64,000 bases of DNA from Avena insularis (Eukaryota; Streptophyta; Magnoliopsida; Poales; Poaceae). This document shows positions 1 through 11,269 of this stretch, piece after piece; positions within the stretch are counted from its first letter, which is position 1; each line of letters starts with the position of its first letter. The stretch lies in the NCBI GenBank assembly GCA_023614405.1, contig CM042685.1, positions 184,298,257-184,362,256 of the forward strand, read 5' to 3'. The translations under genes and the position numbers were made by a program. The notes under the pieces were generated by a model that was not told the origin of the DNA, ran no database searches, and was given only the letters and a program-made list of their open reading frames with translations.

Positions 1-16
1 TGCGACCGGGTTCATC

Positions 17-3000
17 ATGGAGGTGCTGTATCCGGATTGGCTATCAAACCCGGTGTTAGTAGAAAAGAAGAAGGATGATCCAAATGTAGCCATTGTATGG
101 CGAATGTGTATCGATTACACGAACCTGAACAAGGTGTGTCCAAAAGATCCTTTTCCTTTACCTAGAATAGACCAAGTCATTGATTCGACCGCTGGTTGTG
201 AACTATTGTCATTTGTAGACGCGTATTCTGGTTTCCACCAGATACCGTTAAATCCAGCCGATCAAATAAAGACTGTGTTTATTACCCCGTACGGGGCTTA
301 TTGCTATCGCACAATGCCATTCGGCCTGCGCAACGCAGGAGCGACGTATCAGAGATGCATGCAAAAATGTCTACATGACCAGATAGGAAAAAATGTACAA
401 GTATATGTGGATGATGTGGTTATCAAAACCAAATAAAGCAAAACACTATTGGATGATATACGGCAGACTTTTGCAAACATGAGAAGGTTCCGAATGAAGC
501 TTAACCCGGAAAAATGCACATTTGGCATGCCAAAGGGAAAATTACTCGGTTTTCTTGTATCTAGCCGAGGTATAGAGGCCAACCCAACCAAGATAAAGAC
601 AGTAGAAAGAATGGAGTTGCCGAGGTGTCTAAATGACGTACAAAAGTTCACAGGTTGTTTAGCCTCGCTCAGACGATTTGTATGTTGGCTGGGAGAGAAG
701 GCATTACCACTCTATCAACTGATGAAGAAATCAGATAAGTTCATTTGGACTCCACAAGCAGACAGTGCATTTCATGAATTGAAAAAGATGTTGGTCACAG
801 CGCCTGTCTTAGCTTCTCCATTGTCAAAAGAGCCTATGTTACTCTACATAGCAGCCACTAACAGAGTAGTGATCGCGGTGATCGTCGTAGAACGAGTTGA
901 AAATGATAAGTCAGTACAAAGGCCGGTGTATTACTTGAGCGAGGTACTATCAGCCTCGAAACAAAATTACCCGCATTATCAGAAGATGGCTTATGGAGTG
1001 TACATGTTGGCAAAGAAACTTAAACACTACTTTGAAGAGCACCCCATCAAAGTGATTTGTGAAGCACCCATAGCCGACATATTGAGTAACAAAGATGCAA
1101 GTGGCCGAATAGCAAAATGGGCATTTGAATTGTCACCTTATGCCCCGCAATTCGATAGGAGGGATGCAATCAAATCTCAGGCTGTGGCCGACTTCTTCGT
1201 AGATTGGGCCGAGGTGCAATATGACCCACCATTGCTAGACCCGAATTATTGGACGATGCACTTTGACGATTCCAAACTAAGAAATGGTTTGGGGGCAGGA
1301 ATAGTGTTAACCTCGCCAAAAAGAGATCAGCTGAAATATGTGCTGCAGATACATTTTGCCACGTCAAACAACGTAGCCGAGTATGAAGCACTTGTCCATG
1401 GATTAAAGGTGGCAAAAGAGATTGGCATACGCAGAATCTTATGCTATGGAGATTAAGATCTAGTAGTATAGCAAGTCTCAGGAAATTGGGATGCATTGGA
1501 TGATAATATGGCTCTGTATAGATTCCATGTGCAAAAAATCAGTGGATACTTCGAAGGATGTGAATTTCACCATATACCTCGGGCAGAAAACAACGCCGCA
1601 GACACGTTGTCAAAACTAGGATCAACTAGGCAGTCAATTCCCCCAGGTATCGCCCTAGAGCACCTAAGGAAACCATCAATAACACCGTCACCAGAGTCCG
1701 AATCTATCTTTATTCCGGTGAAGTCAGGAGAAGATAATGTGCCGATGGAAATTGACAAGCAAGATAACCCGGAATTCCCAAAGAGAAAGACAGCTGATGC
1801 AAGCATGACTATGGAGAAATCTGAGGTCGTTATGTTGGCAGAAAACATGGAAATAGATAGTGAGACCACACCAGAGAAAGTCACACCTGTATGGGCGCAA
1901 CCCATATTCTCTTTCCTTAGAGATGCGGTTTTGCCGAATAATGAGGTGTTAGCAAGACAGACTGTGCTAAGAGCTAAAGCTTATACGATCATAAATAATG
2001 AGCTGTATAAAAGAAGCGTCACAAGTGTATTGCAAAGATGTGTGAGTTCGGCAGAAGGCCAGGAGATCCTCCTAGACATACATCAAGGAGAATGTGGACA
2101 TCATGCCTCATCTCGAGCCTTAGTGGCCAAAGCATTCAGGCATGGGTTTTATTGGCCAACAGCGTTGAAAGAAGCCAAAGAGCTGGTTGAGAAATGTAAT
2201 GGTTGTCAGAGATACGCAACCAAGATACACATGCCATCGTCCGAGTTAAAAACAATACCCATTACTTGGCCATTTTCTGTGTGGTGCTTAGATATGGTGG
2301 GACCATTTAAGCCGGCCCGAGGTGGGATGACCCACATATTGGTCATGGTGGACAAATTCACAAAATGATTGAAGTGAAACCAATAAAAAAATGTGATGGG
2401 CCCACAACAGTGAAATTCCTCAAAGATATTATTTTAAGATATGGATACCCGCATAGTGTTATTACAGACAACGACACAAACTTTGCAGAAGGAGCTTTCG
2501 CTAGATTTTGGCAAGAAAAGCATATAAGATTAGATGTTGCCTCTGTGGCTCACCCAGCATCCAATGGGCAAGTGGAAAGGTCTAATGGCTAGTATTGTCC
2601 GGAATAAAACCATGACTCGTCGAACCGCTGCAAAGGTCGGCAGGATGTTGGATTGAGGAACTACCAGAAGATATGGAGCCTCAGACTACTCCAAAGATCA
2701 ACAGGATATACACCATTCTTTCGGTATATGGGGCAGAAGCTTCCAAATCGACATAATACATGACTCGCCAAGAGTTACCCAATCTACAACCTCAGAAGTA
2801 AATGAAGTAGCTCGGCAAGATACTGTTGATCTGCTAGAAGAAGCCAGAGAGCTGGCGCTATCAAGATCAGCTATTTATCAGCAGAACTTGCGACGATATC
2901 ACAGCAAGAAGGTGAATCCAAGAGTATTCAAAGAAGGAGATTTGGTTCTCCGACTGGTGCAACGCACGGCCGGCATGCACAAGCTATTGCCTCCATGGGA

Positions 3001-3148
3001 AGGACCATTCATCGTGAGCAAAGCATTGCACAATGATGCCTATTACCTAATCGATGCTCAATCACCAGGAAAGAACAGGCGCATAAAGCCGCGAAGAAAC
3101 GAAAAGACCATGGAACGTAGCTTTACTCGTCCATTTTACTCAGAGTAG
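17..3148 (+). pseudogene. Gypsy-1 pol remnant (RT, RNase H, integrase)
   Basis: Polyprotein remnant that once made element cDNA and inserted it. From about 17 to 436 it shows RT core motifs, including the fingers region, the TMPFGL segment and the catalytic YVDD near 410-421. An in-frame TAA follows at 434. The same frame resumes with the RT connection and an RNase H domain (about 1250-1620), where FDGS reads FDDS. Two stops at 1456 and 1468 break the RNase H. The integrase zinc-binding HHCC region is at about 2090-2220 and the DDE core reads on from 2290. A one-base loss at about 2366 shifts the frame. The final acid (NGQVERSNG) is at about 2565-2590. The integrase C-terminus then decays until 2888-3148. 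Stops and frameshifts make it non-functional. Confidence 0.9.
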
Positions 3149-3194
3149 CCAAGAATGGCACATTGTAAAGTAATGTCTCAGGATGGGGCACCAA

Positions 3195-3730
3195 GCATGT
3201 TTTGAACCTCGGCGTCCAGAGCAGTGACTCGGGGACTGCCATATGTTATTTCAATTTCATGTTATGTACTAAACCTCGGCACCTCGAGCAATGGCTCGGG
3301 GATTGCACTAGATTGTTTTTGAGATTGGATTATGTATTAAAACCCGGCACCCTGAGCGGTGACTCGGGGACTGCCCCAGATTTATTTTCTAAGCTTAATT
3401 CATGTATTAAACCTCGGCATTTGAGCAATGGCTCGAAGACTGACATATATCGTTTTTGTGTTTGTATTACATGTTAAAACCAAGCACCTTGAGCACTGAC
3501 TCGGGGACTGTCTCACATTATTTCTAGATTTGAGCGGTATATTAAACCTCGGCACCTTGAGCAGTAACTCGGGGACTGTCCTATATTCTTTCTAGATTTA
3601 AGTGGTATATTAAACCTCAGCATCTTGAGCAGTAACTCGAGGACTGTCTTACATTATTTCTGAAATTTGGTTTATATACTAAACTTCGGCACCATAGGCA
3701 ATGACTCGGGGACTGTCCTATATTGCTTCG
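3195..3730 (+). repeat. Tandem array, about 8 copies of a 68-bp unit with a G-rich core
   Basis: Directly after pol, eight degenerate copies of a unit of about 68 bp run in tandem. Each carries AACCTCGGCACCTTGAGC followed by a core like CTCGGGGACTG. The core starts near 3228, 3295, 3363, 3432, 3500, 3568, 3636 and 3705, a spacing of 67-69 bp. The core resembles the G-rich tract immediately before the 3' LTR (TTCGGGGACTAA at 9176-9187). No long ORF is maintained through the array. Confidence 0.85.
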
Positions 3731-4059
3731 AAGTAAGAGTTATCCTTTGTTACAAGGGGGGTATCAAACTTCAACACCCAATGTAAGGACAGCTCAATCT
3801 CGTATGATATTCGAAGTCCACACCCAGATTAACAGTCTAAACCACAGTGGTGTAAAAGCAAAAATATACACCGAACCTCAGAGGTTGAAGGCCGCCAAAG
3901 CAAGAATTCGGGCAATCAACACCAGTTAAACAAAGTAATAGCGATTACAACCATATATATGTCTCAGCGGCACTTGGCAAGAGAAATTCATACCACACAA
4001 AAGACGGATAAATATTCCACGTACATCATACGCCCGGCATACCAGGGGTCGGAAATGAC
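3731..4059. other. Spacer between array and antisense gene
   Basis: No gene or repeat is recognised in this stretch. It is probably 3' untranslated sequence shared by the sense and antisense transcripts of the element. Confidence 0.4.
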
Positions 4060-7000
4060 TTAGAGGTTTTTTGTTGGAGAGGCAATAACTTGGTCCGGGG
4101 CTGGGCACTCCGAGGTAGGTGGAACTTCGGCCGAGGTTGCCTCGCCCTCCACAGACCCAGGAATGACTTCGGAGGAAGCTCGAGGTTGCTGAGGAGCATC
4201 ACTATGCAGAGAATGCCCAAGCTTTGGAGGAGGATCAAGGCCGCCATTACCATCTGAACTCGAACTGGAGTCACCAGAAGTAGCCGAGTCACCCTCGTCT
4301 TCTCCTTGTTCAGCCGAGCTGTTTTCCGAGGCATCCTCAACTACGACCTCGTCCTCGGGGTTGGGTAGGAAACTCGGACCTTCGTTCCAAGTATGCACGT
4401 CGGCATACTCAACAAGCTGGAAGGCTCGAGCTTGCCGAAGAGCGAAAAAGTTTGGATCCTCTACCCAACGGGAACCAAGCATAAATTTCTCAAAATGTCA
4501 AGAGAAATGTCTTCATACCATGACATGATGACAGTAAGAGCCATATCGGCACCGGCTCGTCCGGCAGATTCCCTCCAAAGACTCAGCTGCCTTTCAGATG
4601 CCATTAACCTATCCACCAACAATTGGACCTCGTCAATGTTAGGAGTCCCAGAAGTATTCGGCCAGAGAACATGGTAGGCTCGAATAGCCGCCTGCACCAA
4701 ATCTCTGCCCATAATCTTCATCAGACCAATTGCAGCGCCAACAGCAACCAAGAAATCTTCCAGCGAATACTCCGAGCCCGTCTCAACGACTTCACCTCGG
4801 CGCGCCCGAGCAGTAAGGACTGCTTTAGAGCTCACGGGCTTAGCTTCTGGAAAATGGTCTGCGCAAAGCACGCATCGCATTAGTCGAGAATAAAGAAAAA
4901 GGGGGAAACGATAACCCGGCCGCGGTCAGAAGCTTACGATGAATATAATTCAGCATTATCTGAAGGTCTTTAGCCCAATCAGTCTTGCTCTTATCAAAGC
5001 GAGTGATCTCCTCGCTCATCCCACGTGTCTTCAGTTCGGCAGCCTCGAGGAGCTCTTTATTTTTCTGCAATTGCAGAGCTAGCCGATTTTTCTCCTCGGA
5101 GAACTCCTGGTCAACCTTTTCTAATTCAGACTTCTGGGAGAGCTTAAGAGCCTCCACCTCAGCACGCAAGCGAGCTATCTCGTCATCTTTATCCTTTAAC
5201 TGCGCCGAGTGAGTAGCGTTTTGTTCTAAAAAATGCAGCATCACATCAGGCATGGGCGTGCAATCTTGGTGAGATGCTGCAAAGGTTTGTAACTCGGCTT
5301 TACCAAAGCCAAAAGAGATAAAAGAAACTTAGCGCACATTTTAAAGGGGGAATGTATAAAGTAAAAGGGCAACTAACCTTCCAGGGCCTTGACTTTCTTC
5401 TCAAGACGGGTGTTAAGATTATTGATGTTACCTGTTTACCAACAAAGTGAGCCGACATCTCGTACATAAAAAAAGAAGAGTGTCGGAGATGATGAAAAGG
5501 TTTGTCGACTTACCAGCTTTTTTCACCACAGGAATAACTTTCTCATATTTTTCTTCCAATTTTCTGTGCGCAAAAAGCAACCTTTGAAATTCGGCGGTCC
5601 GCCGGTCATGTGCAACCTAAGCAATAGAGCAAATGGTGAATAGATATTCAAAGCTACAACAGATCCGAGTCAAGCAAAATTTAACCCGGATCTAGGTGGC
5701 TGGATATTCAAAGCTAAAACAGATATGAGTCAAGCAAAACTTAACCCGAATCTAGGTGGCTGGATATTCGAAGCTAAAACAGATCTGAGTCAAGCAAAAC
5801 TTAACCCGGATCTAAGTGGCTGGATATTCGAAGCTAAAACAGATCCGAGTCAAGCAAAATTTAACCCGGATCTAGGTGGCTAGATATTCGAAGCTAAAAC
5901 AGATCCGAGTCAAGCAAAACTTAACTCGGACCTAGGTGGCTGGATAATCGAAATTTAGATAGAGACAAATCAAGCAAAATTTAAGGCAGATCTAGCTGGA
6001 TAGAGGTTCGAATTCTAAGATAAAATTCAACTGAGTAGAGAATCATAAAACTTCCAAACGAATAACAAGTTATTCGCTTGCAAGTTTCGGGGACTAGAAT
6101 ATATATAATAGCATCTGGAGAACTAATCAAAACTCCATAAAAAGCAATTACCTCATTCATCTTGTCACTCTCAAGAACGATCTTGGCGGCTTGACGCAGG
6201 CGGCTGCTGATGTCGGAAAGCTAAAACGGCTGACTGCCTGGATTACCCTCGAACTGATCGGCAACATTCCAGTTATTGGCGTATTCAATCAGCGAGCTGA
6301 GGCTGTTACCACTCGCCGTGCGAGTTAGGACTTTACCTCGGACGTGCTGTGTAACCACCGCTGCCGCAGGGCTTTTATGAAGAGTGAGCTGGGTACTGGC
6401 GGCCGGGGTAACGGAGGCTTTGGCGGAGGCAGTTCCTTTGCGCAGCACATCGGTGATACTTGGCTGAGAAGAGCCGGCAAGACCTTTCTGGGAGGAGGAA
6501 GCTTTAGTGACGGCGGCTTTTGTTGTTTTAGAAGAGGCATCAGTAGGAGCTGATACCTCGGCAATGGGAACAGCGTCTTTAGGAGCCGGAGGAGTCACGG
6601 TCGCAGAGGGCGCCGAGATATGGACGCCCTCGACCGGGGAAGGAGTCACTGTGGAAACCGCGGCGGCAGAAAGAGGCTCAGTAGAGACATCAGGGTTCAC
6701 AGAAAAGGCAGCAGGCTCGGAAGAAATATCTGTGGGCCGAGTGGAATCAACATCAACGGGAGGAATCTCAGGTGCATCGTGGCGATGTGGCGTCCGATTC
6801 GGAGCTGGAGGAGATGCAGCGCGAGCAGGACTGGGAATCCTGGTATCTTCAGTAGGCGGAGGAGACGGCTGCCGAGTCATACGACTCGTCATGCTGGGAC
6901 CACCGGGCTTAACAGAAAGTGGAGCACTGCGAAAATAAAAAAAAGGGTCAAGTTAAAAAGCCGAAAGAGAGAAACAAGAAATACGAGCAAAAGAAACTCA

Positions 7001-8430
7001 CCCAGTGACTCCAGGCATGGTCTTGTGCCTGGGAGGATTCGGAGCGGACTTCTTCATTCGCTTCTTGGGAGCCGTCTCCGAGGCACCAGCGGGAGCCCCA
7101 CGTTTTCCCGAGGTAACAGGGGGCTGGGAAGCAAGAGGCTCGGCGTCGTGAACCTGACCGGCCGGATTAGCTAAGAAAGTAGAAGCCGGAAATGCATAAG
7201 AAATTGGCATTGCGGCAACTACCTCTAGAACTTGGACCTCATCCGAATCACCTTCCTCTTCGTGGGCCGAGGTCTTACCACGAGCACGAGCCGGAGCGAG
7301 ATCTGACTTGGGGACGAACTCTTCTGAGTCCGGCTCCCCACTGTCCGGAGTGTTCCGATCCGCAGGCCACGGGAGTGATAAAACCTCGGCGTCCTCATCC
7401 TTTTGCTCCGCAAACCTCAGTAAGACAAGAAAGAGGAAGATTAGCAAAGACAGTTGCAAAAGCAATTGGAAAGCAAAGCACTAATGATTAAGCTTACTTT
7501 GGGTGGGGGACGCTCGCGGGTGAACGGCTTCAATCCCCAAGCCCAATCCTCAGGCATCTCCGTCTTAAAAATAGCTCGGACCCGCTTGAAGATGAGGTAG
7601 TTGTCCAGCTCCACGGTCGAGACTCGATTGGGGTCGAGAGGACCGCTCATGTAGCAGAGTTTGTGTGTGCGTTTTTGGAATGGGCAGATTCGACTGCTGA
7701 CGAAATTAGTCATCAGATCCTCGCCGCGTAGCCCGACGCGGATCAGTTCCTTAAGCCGAATCTCAAAAGCCTCGGCCAAAGCATGACTCTTCCTCGGATT
7801 ATAGGTCCAGTTCTTCTTGGAAGGAGGACCAATGGAGAAGGCAGGAAGCCGAATCTTATCTTCATTCCCCCTGTTCTTGACATAAAAGAAGGACTTGTGC
7901 CACTTCTTGCACGATTCTCGCCCCGCAACACGAGGAAATTCGGACTTCCTCCGAGGAGTGATGGAAGCTGCCCCACATTGGGTGAGTAACTTCTCGGAGG
8001 GCTGTAGAGATTTGTCTGGGACGACGTTGGAACGAATCTGGAAGAACTTTGACCAGACATGCACAGACGGCCATAGGCCAAAGTATCCCTCCGAGGCAGA
8101 GATAAAGGCCGAGAGAGAGGCAATGGCGTTGGCAGGGAGATGATGCGGTTGAAGGCCGAAGTAATCAAGAAACTCCCTAGCAAAGTCACTAAGAGGAAGA
8201 CCAAAGCCGCGTGCGAAATGCGACATGAAAACTACATACTCTCCCTCCCTAAGGTCTGGAGAGGACTCGCTGCCGGGTAAGCGATAAGCTACCTCGACGG
8301 GAATCCGACGAGTCCGAATAAGCCACTCGATCTCGCGGCGAGTGACAGAGGAACCCTGCCATGAGCCCCGCTCGGGCCCAGATCCAGCATCGTCGTCCTC
8401 GACGAGCGCACCACTGACAGAACTAGACAT
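4060..8430 (-). pseudogene. Antisense multi-exon gene of Gypsy-1 (PF04195 'putative gypsy type transposon' protein)
   Basis: Spliced gene on the strand opposite pol. I use the ATG at 8430; the open frame extends further upstream only from a TTG. Exon 1 (to about 7498) encodes a domain with the FARGFGLPLSDF and YFGLQPHHLPANA motifs, typical of PF04195 proteins of grass Gypsy elements. Donor-like sites at about 7497 and 7008 and acceptors at about 7424 and 6930 bound the next exons, which are Ser/Thr/Pro/Ala-rich. Exons near 6220-6155, 5620-5510 and 5440-5380 encode DISSRLRQAAK- and HRKLEEKYEK-like pieces. A coiled coil lies at 5253-4930, then a helical domain (4880-4461) and an acidic tail ending at 4060. 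A stop at 6221 and a frame change at about 4480 suggest decay. Molecular role unknown; such genes are a recurrent feature of Tat elements. Confidence 0.75.
5641..6000. repeat. 60-bp tandem repeat, about 6 copies, in an intron of the antisense gene
   Basis: Six copies with a period of exactly 60 bp. The unit contains GATATTCGAAGCTAAAACAG, GAGTCAAGCAAAACTTAACC and GATCTAGGTGGCTG. The first five copies are nearly identical and the sixth is degenerate. The array lies between putative antisense exons (about 6155 and 5620), so it is intronic for that gene. Confidence 0.9.
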
Positions 8431-8794
8431 GAGATCGCTGGAGAAACTTGCGGAGGAAGAGATAGCGGCAGAGGAAAATCTAGAGCTACAGGGCCCCGTC
8501 GTGGTTCTACCCAAAAACGGCGGCGGAGCAGAGAAAGAACTGTCACGCGAGTAAAGAAGAAGAACAAAGATCTCTAGAAGGAAGGGTAGGCAACGGGACC
8601 GAAGAACTCACCGGCGATGGTGCCAGAACAAGCGAGCAGGGGTGAAGGCGACGGAGCAGTACGGTGGGACCTCTGCCGTTGAGAACTCAGACGAGCGCAC
8701 GACGGCGGAAGCGTGAGCGGAGGCAGAGGCGCGAGGAAGAAGAAGGGTGCAGGTAAGCAAAGGGGGAAAGTGAATCCCTCAGCGCCGCGCCCCT

Positions 8795-8802
8795 CTTTAT
8801 AA
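8795..8802 (-). promoter_or_regulatory. Candidate TATA box for the antisense gene
   Basis: On the minus strand the sequence reads TTATAAAG followed by AGGGGCGCGG, about 370 bp upstream of the chosen ATG at 8430. Placement and GC-rich surroundings suit a plant core promoter. Assignment is by motif only. Confidence 0.45.
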
Positions 8803-9175
8803 CCATGCTACCTGCGAGGTAGTGGGATCGTGGGTGTGGCGGTTGACCGTGTAGATCGTGTAGGCATCACGAACACACGACGATAAGTGGAACCGCACCA
8901 ACAACCACACGGTGGAAGAAAGAGCCACGATCCCTGATGGAAACGGCACGCGAGGCGTCGACGCGACGGCGCGAGCAAGAATCGTAGCCGATGCAAGAAT
9001 CTGATGAGGAACAAAAAACTAGGGAAACAATGATGAGTACGACACGTAGGACGAAGCGTACGCGAGAAGATACGATGATACCTTGAACGAGAAAAAGGTA
9101 ACTCGGAAACCATGCAGAGCAAATGCCATGAAACTGATACGACCCGGCCGAAGTTGTCGGCAGGGCCATACTAGC

Positions 9176-9187
9176 TTCGGGGACTAA
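9176..9187 (+). other. Polypurine-tract-like site of Gypsy-1
   Basis: TTCGGGGACTAA lies immediately before the TG that opens the 3' LTR, the expected place for plus-strand DNA priming. The tract is interrupted by pyrimidines, as in the second Gypsy element of this window. Confidence 0.55.
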
Positions 9188-9975
9188 TGTTGGGGAGATA
9201 ACCTCGGGTAGGGTAAAGACGGGAAATGACGAAAGAAAGTTGCCCGTATAGTTTCCGAGTTATTGTCAGAGTCGGCCGAATCCTGTTGAGGTCGGCCAAG
9301 ATAGGGAAGGGCAGGACCCTTATGATAAAGGCAAGGCATTACCCGGCCGGGATACTACGTAACTCGGCCGGGTTAGCCCGAGTAATCTCGATGCAGGTGA
9401 AGGACAAGCCGAGTTACGCGAGGTAAGGCCGAATAATACGAAGCTTGCAGGAGAAGGAGAAACCCAAAGTCAAACTCTAGCTGCAGGCTAGAAGGAATCT
9501 GAGTGGAGCCAAGCACAAGAGACAAAGGTGCAGAGTGTCAGAGGGGCAGAACGAGGTCACGGAGATGACAGTCCTGAAGCCCGAGGCACGCAGGAGGGGC
9601 CTCTGGAGCCTTGCCATCGTTAGAAGGGCGACAGGGAAAGGAGGCCGCCGAACTAATATTTTGGGACAAGCATATTCCTCGAATATGCTTGCCCCGTCAG
9701 CCCTAAAGGCACCCAAGGCTCTCCTTTAAAAGGGGAGGCTTGGACCCTGAGGAAGGGATCGGCTCATTTTAGTACCGTTAGGCTGGTAAAGTTCTTCCTT
9801 TCTCCTTACATACAACTCGAGGAGCATTTGTAGCCCAAGGAAGAAGAAATAAAGATCTTTGCCTTAGTCTTTTGTGTGTAGAATTAACTGCATCTTCCCT
9901 CCCCAGATCCCACTAGCATCCATAGGCCCCTCACTTTAGCCTACCCATGGCATCTGCCATGTCACCACCACGACA
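9188..9975 (+). repeat. 3' LTR of Gypsy-1
   Basis: Opens TGTTGGGGAGATAACCTCGG right after the G-rich tract. It holds a TATA-like CTTTAAAAGG at about 9722 and closes tentatively with CACGACA at 9975. The matching 5' LTR is outside the window, so the 3' edge is uncertain by tens of bases. Confidence 0.65.
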
Positions 9976-10204
9976 AAGATGGAGTCCGCGTGGGGGATAA
10001 AATTTTCTGAGCTGCCAGCCGATGTTTTTTTAGCTTCGCGGTGGCATTGGTGGGCAAATTTGGTGTTGTGGGAGGCTAAAAGGGTCTAAAAAATGTTGGA
10101 CCGGAAGAAACACTTCGTGCTTTATTATTAGGTATAGATTAGGTATTAGGTATATAGATATAGATAACGGTATTGGAAGAAAGGCTAGAGGGCACCATAA
10201 TTTT
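9976..10204. other. Spacer, no gene seen
   Basis: Non-coding stretch with an AT-rich simple tract built of TTAGGTATAGAT-like words at about 10130-10165. No gene recognised. Confidence 0.5.
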
Positions 10205-11269
10205 GGGTGTGTTTTAACGTGGCGAACGAGATTGCTTCCAAGGTGTTGGCACACGATCGAAGGTGATTCTGCCATCCATTATTTTTGAGAAAAAATGCAT
10301 TTATTCCTGGCAGGCTTATTACAGAAAATTCTCTTATTTCTTTTAAGTGTTTGCATACTATGCGACAACAAGACTGCGAGCGTCCATTTTTTGCTCTCAA
10401 GATTGACATGATGAAGGCATTGTTGAAATAAATTGTGTAGCCCTTTTCATTTATTCTAACTATTGGTTGCGTTGACTAGTGCATGCAATTCAATATAGTA
10501 TCGAGCAGGAGGTCCTATGATCAAATCATGGCCAACTCAAAAATAAAAAATAAATATTATGGCTCCCTAAACATGCGTCATAATAAGCCAAAACGCAAAA
10601 GACATAGGATGAGTGTTGAAACAAAGGGAGGAGTGATGAGCTCTATGGTATCAAAAATGTAAACTCAACCCCCTATCTCACATTTACTGTTTGCATATGA
10701 CAACATTTTCTTTGCCCGAATTTCTAATAGGAGTATGGAGGCCCTCAAGGAAATGCTGAAGACTTATTGTGAAGGATTCGGTCCGAAAATAAACTTGGAT
10801 AAATCATCGGTCTTCTTTGGTAATCATTGTGATGTGCTGATCAAGAATAGAGTGAAGAACAGCTTGGGCGTGCAAAATGAGATACTCAATGACGTATATT
10901 TGGGTATGCCTACTACGGTAGGGTGCTCCCCCATGGCTACGTTTAATTTCCTCTATGATATAATCTGGAAGCGTATCAATAGTGTGACAAATAGACCTTT
11001 GTCAAGAGATGGTAAAGAAACTGTTCTTAAGGCAGTTATTCAAGCTATCCCAATACATGTTATGAGTTGTTTCCAAATTCCTATTTCAACCTATGATAAC
11101 ATGAGATCTACTGTGGCAACTCAATGATGGGGTCTTGAAGAAGGGAAAATAAAACTTCATTGGAGTTGATGGGAGTGGCTCTCGATCCCTAAACCCCTCA
11201 GTGGTATGGGCTTTAGTGATATGGACATGTTTAACCAGGCCATGCTCGGTAAGCAAGATTGTAGATTGC
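10205..11269 (+). pseudogene. LINE reverse transcriptase remnant, first segment
   Basis: Decayed plant non-LTR retrotransposon RT in several frames. About 10213-10260 reads NVANEIASKVLAH. About 10300-10420 reads FIPGRLITENSLISF and later FALKIDMMKA (motif A region). At about 10680-10735 HLLFAYDNIFFAR stands where the catalytic FADD motif is expected, so the first Asp is replaced by Tyr. The longest open piece is 10735-11127. After it the frame continues with a stop to GMGFSDMDMFNQAMLGKQ at about 11205-11260. The coding sequence is cut at 11269 and resumes at 17798. Not functional. Confidence 0.85.

Larger units (their letters stand above)
1..9975 (+). mobile_element. Gypsy-1: Tat-like LTR retrotransposon, 5' truncated by window edge
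   Basis: The window opens inside the reverse transcriptase of a Ty3/Gypsy element. In order it holds the pol remnant (RT, RNase H, integrase), a 68-bp tandem array, a multi-exon gene on the opposite strand, a G-rich tract and a 3' LTR beginning TGTTGGGGAG at 9188. The 5' LTR, gag and protease lie outside the window, so no target duplication can be tested. Gene order, the lack of a visible chromodomain and the antisense gene match the Tat lineage (Grande/RIRE2-like) of grasses. The 3' end at 9975 (…CACGACA) is a best guess from the TG…CA rule. Confidence 0.8.

Noticed and set aside
3195..3730. CRISPR-like reading of the 68-bp array
   Set aside because: Units are contiguous and degenerate along their whole length rather than identical repeats with unique spacers, and the genome is a plant.
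6507..7174. Plus-strand ORFs opposite the Gypsy-1 antisense gene
   Set aside because: Low-complexity shadows of the Ala/Ser/Pro-rich minus-strand exons.
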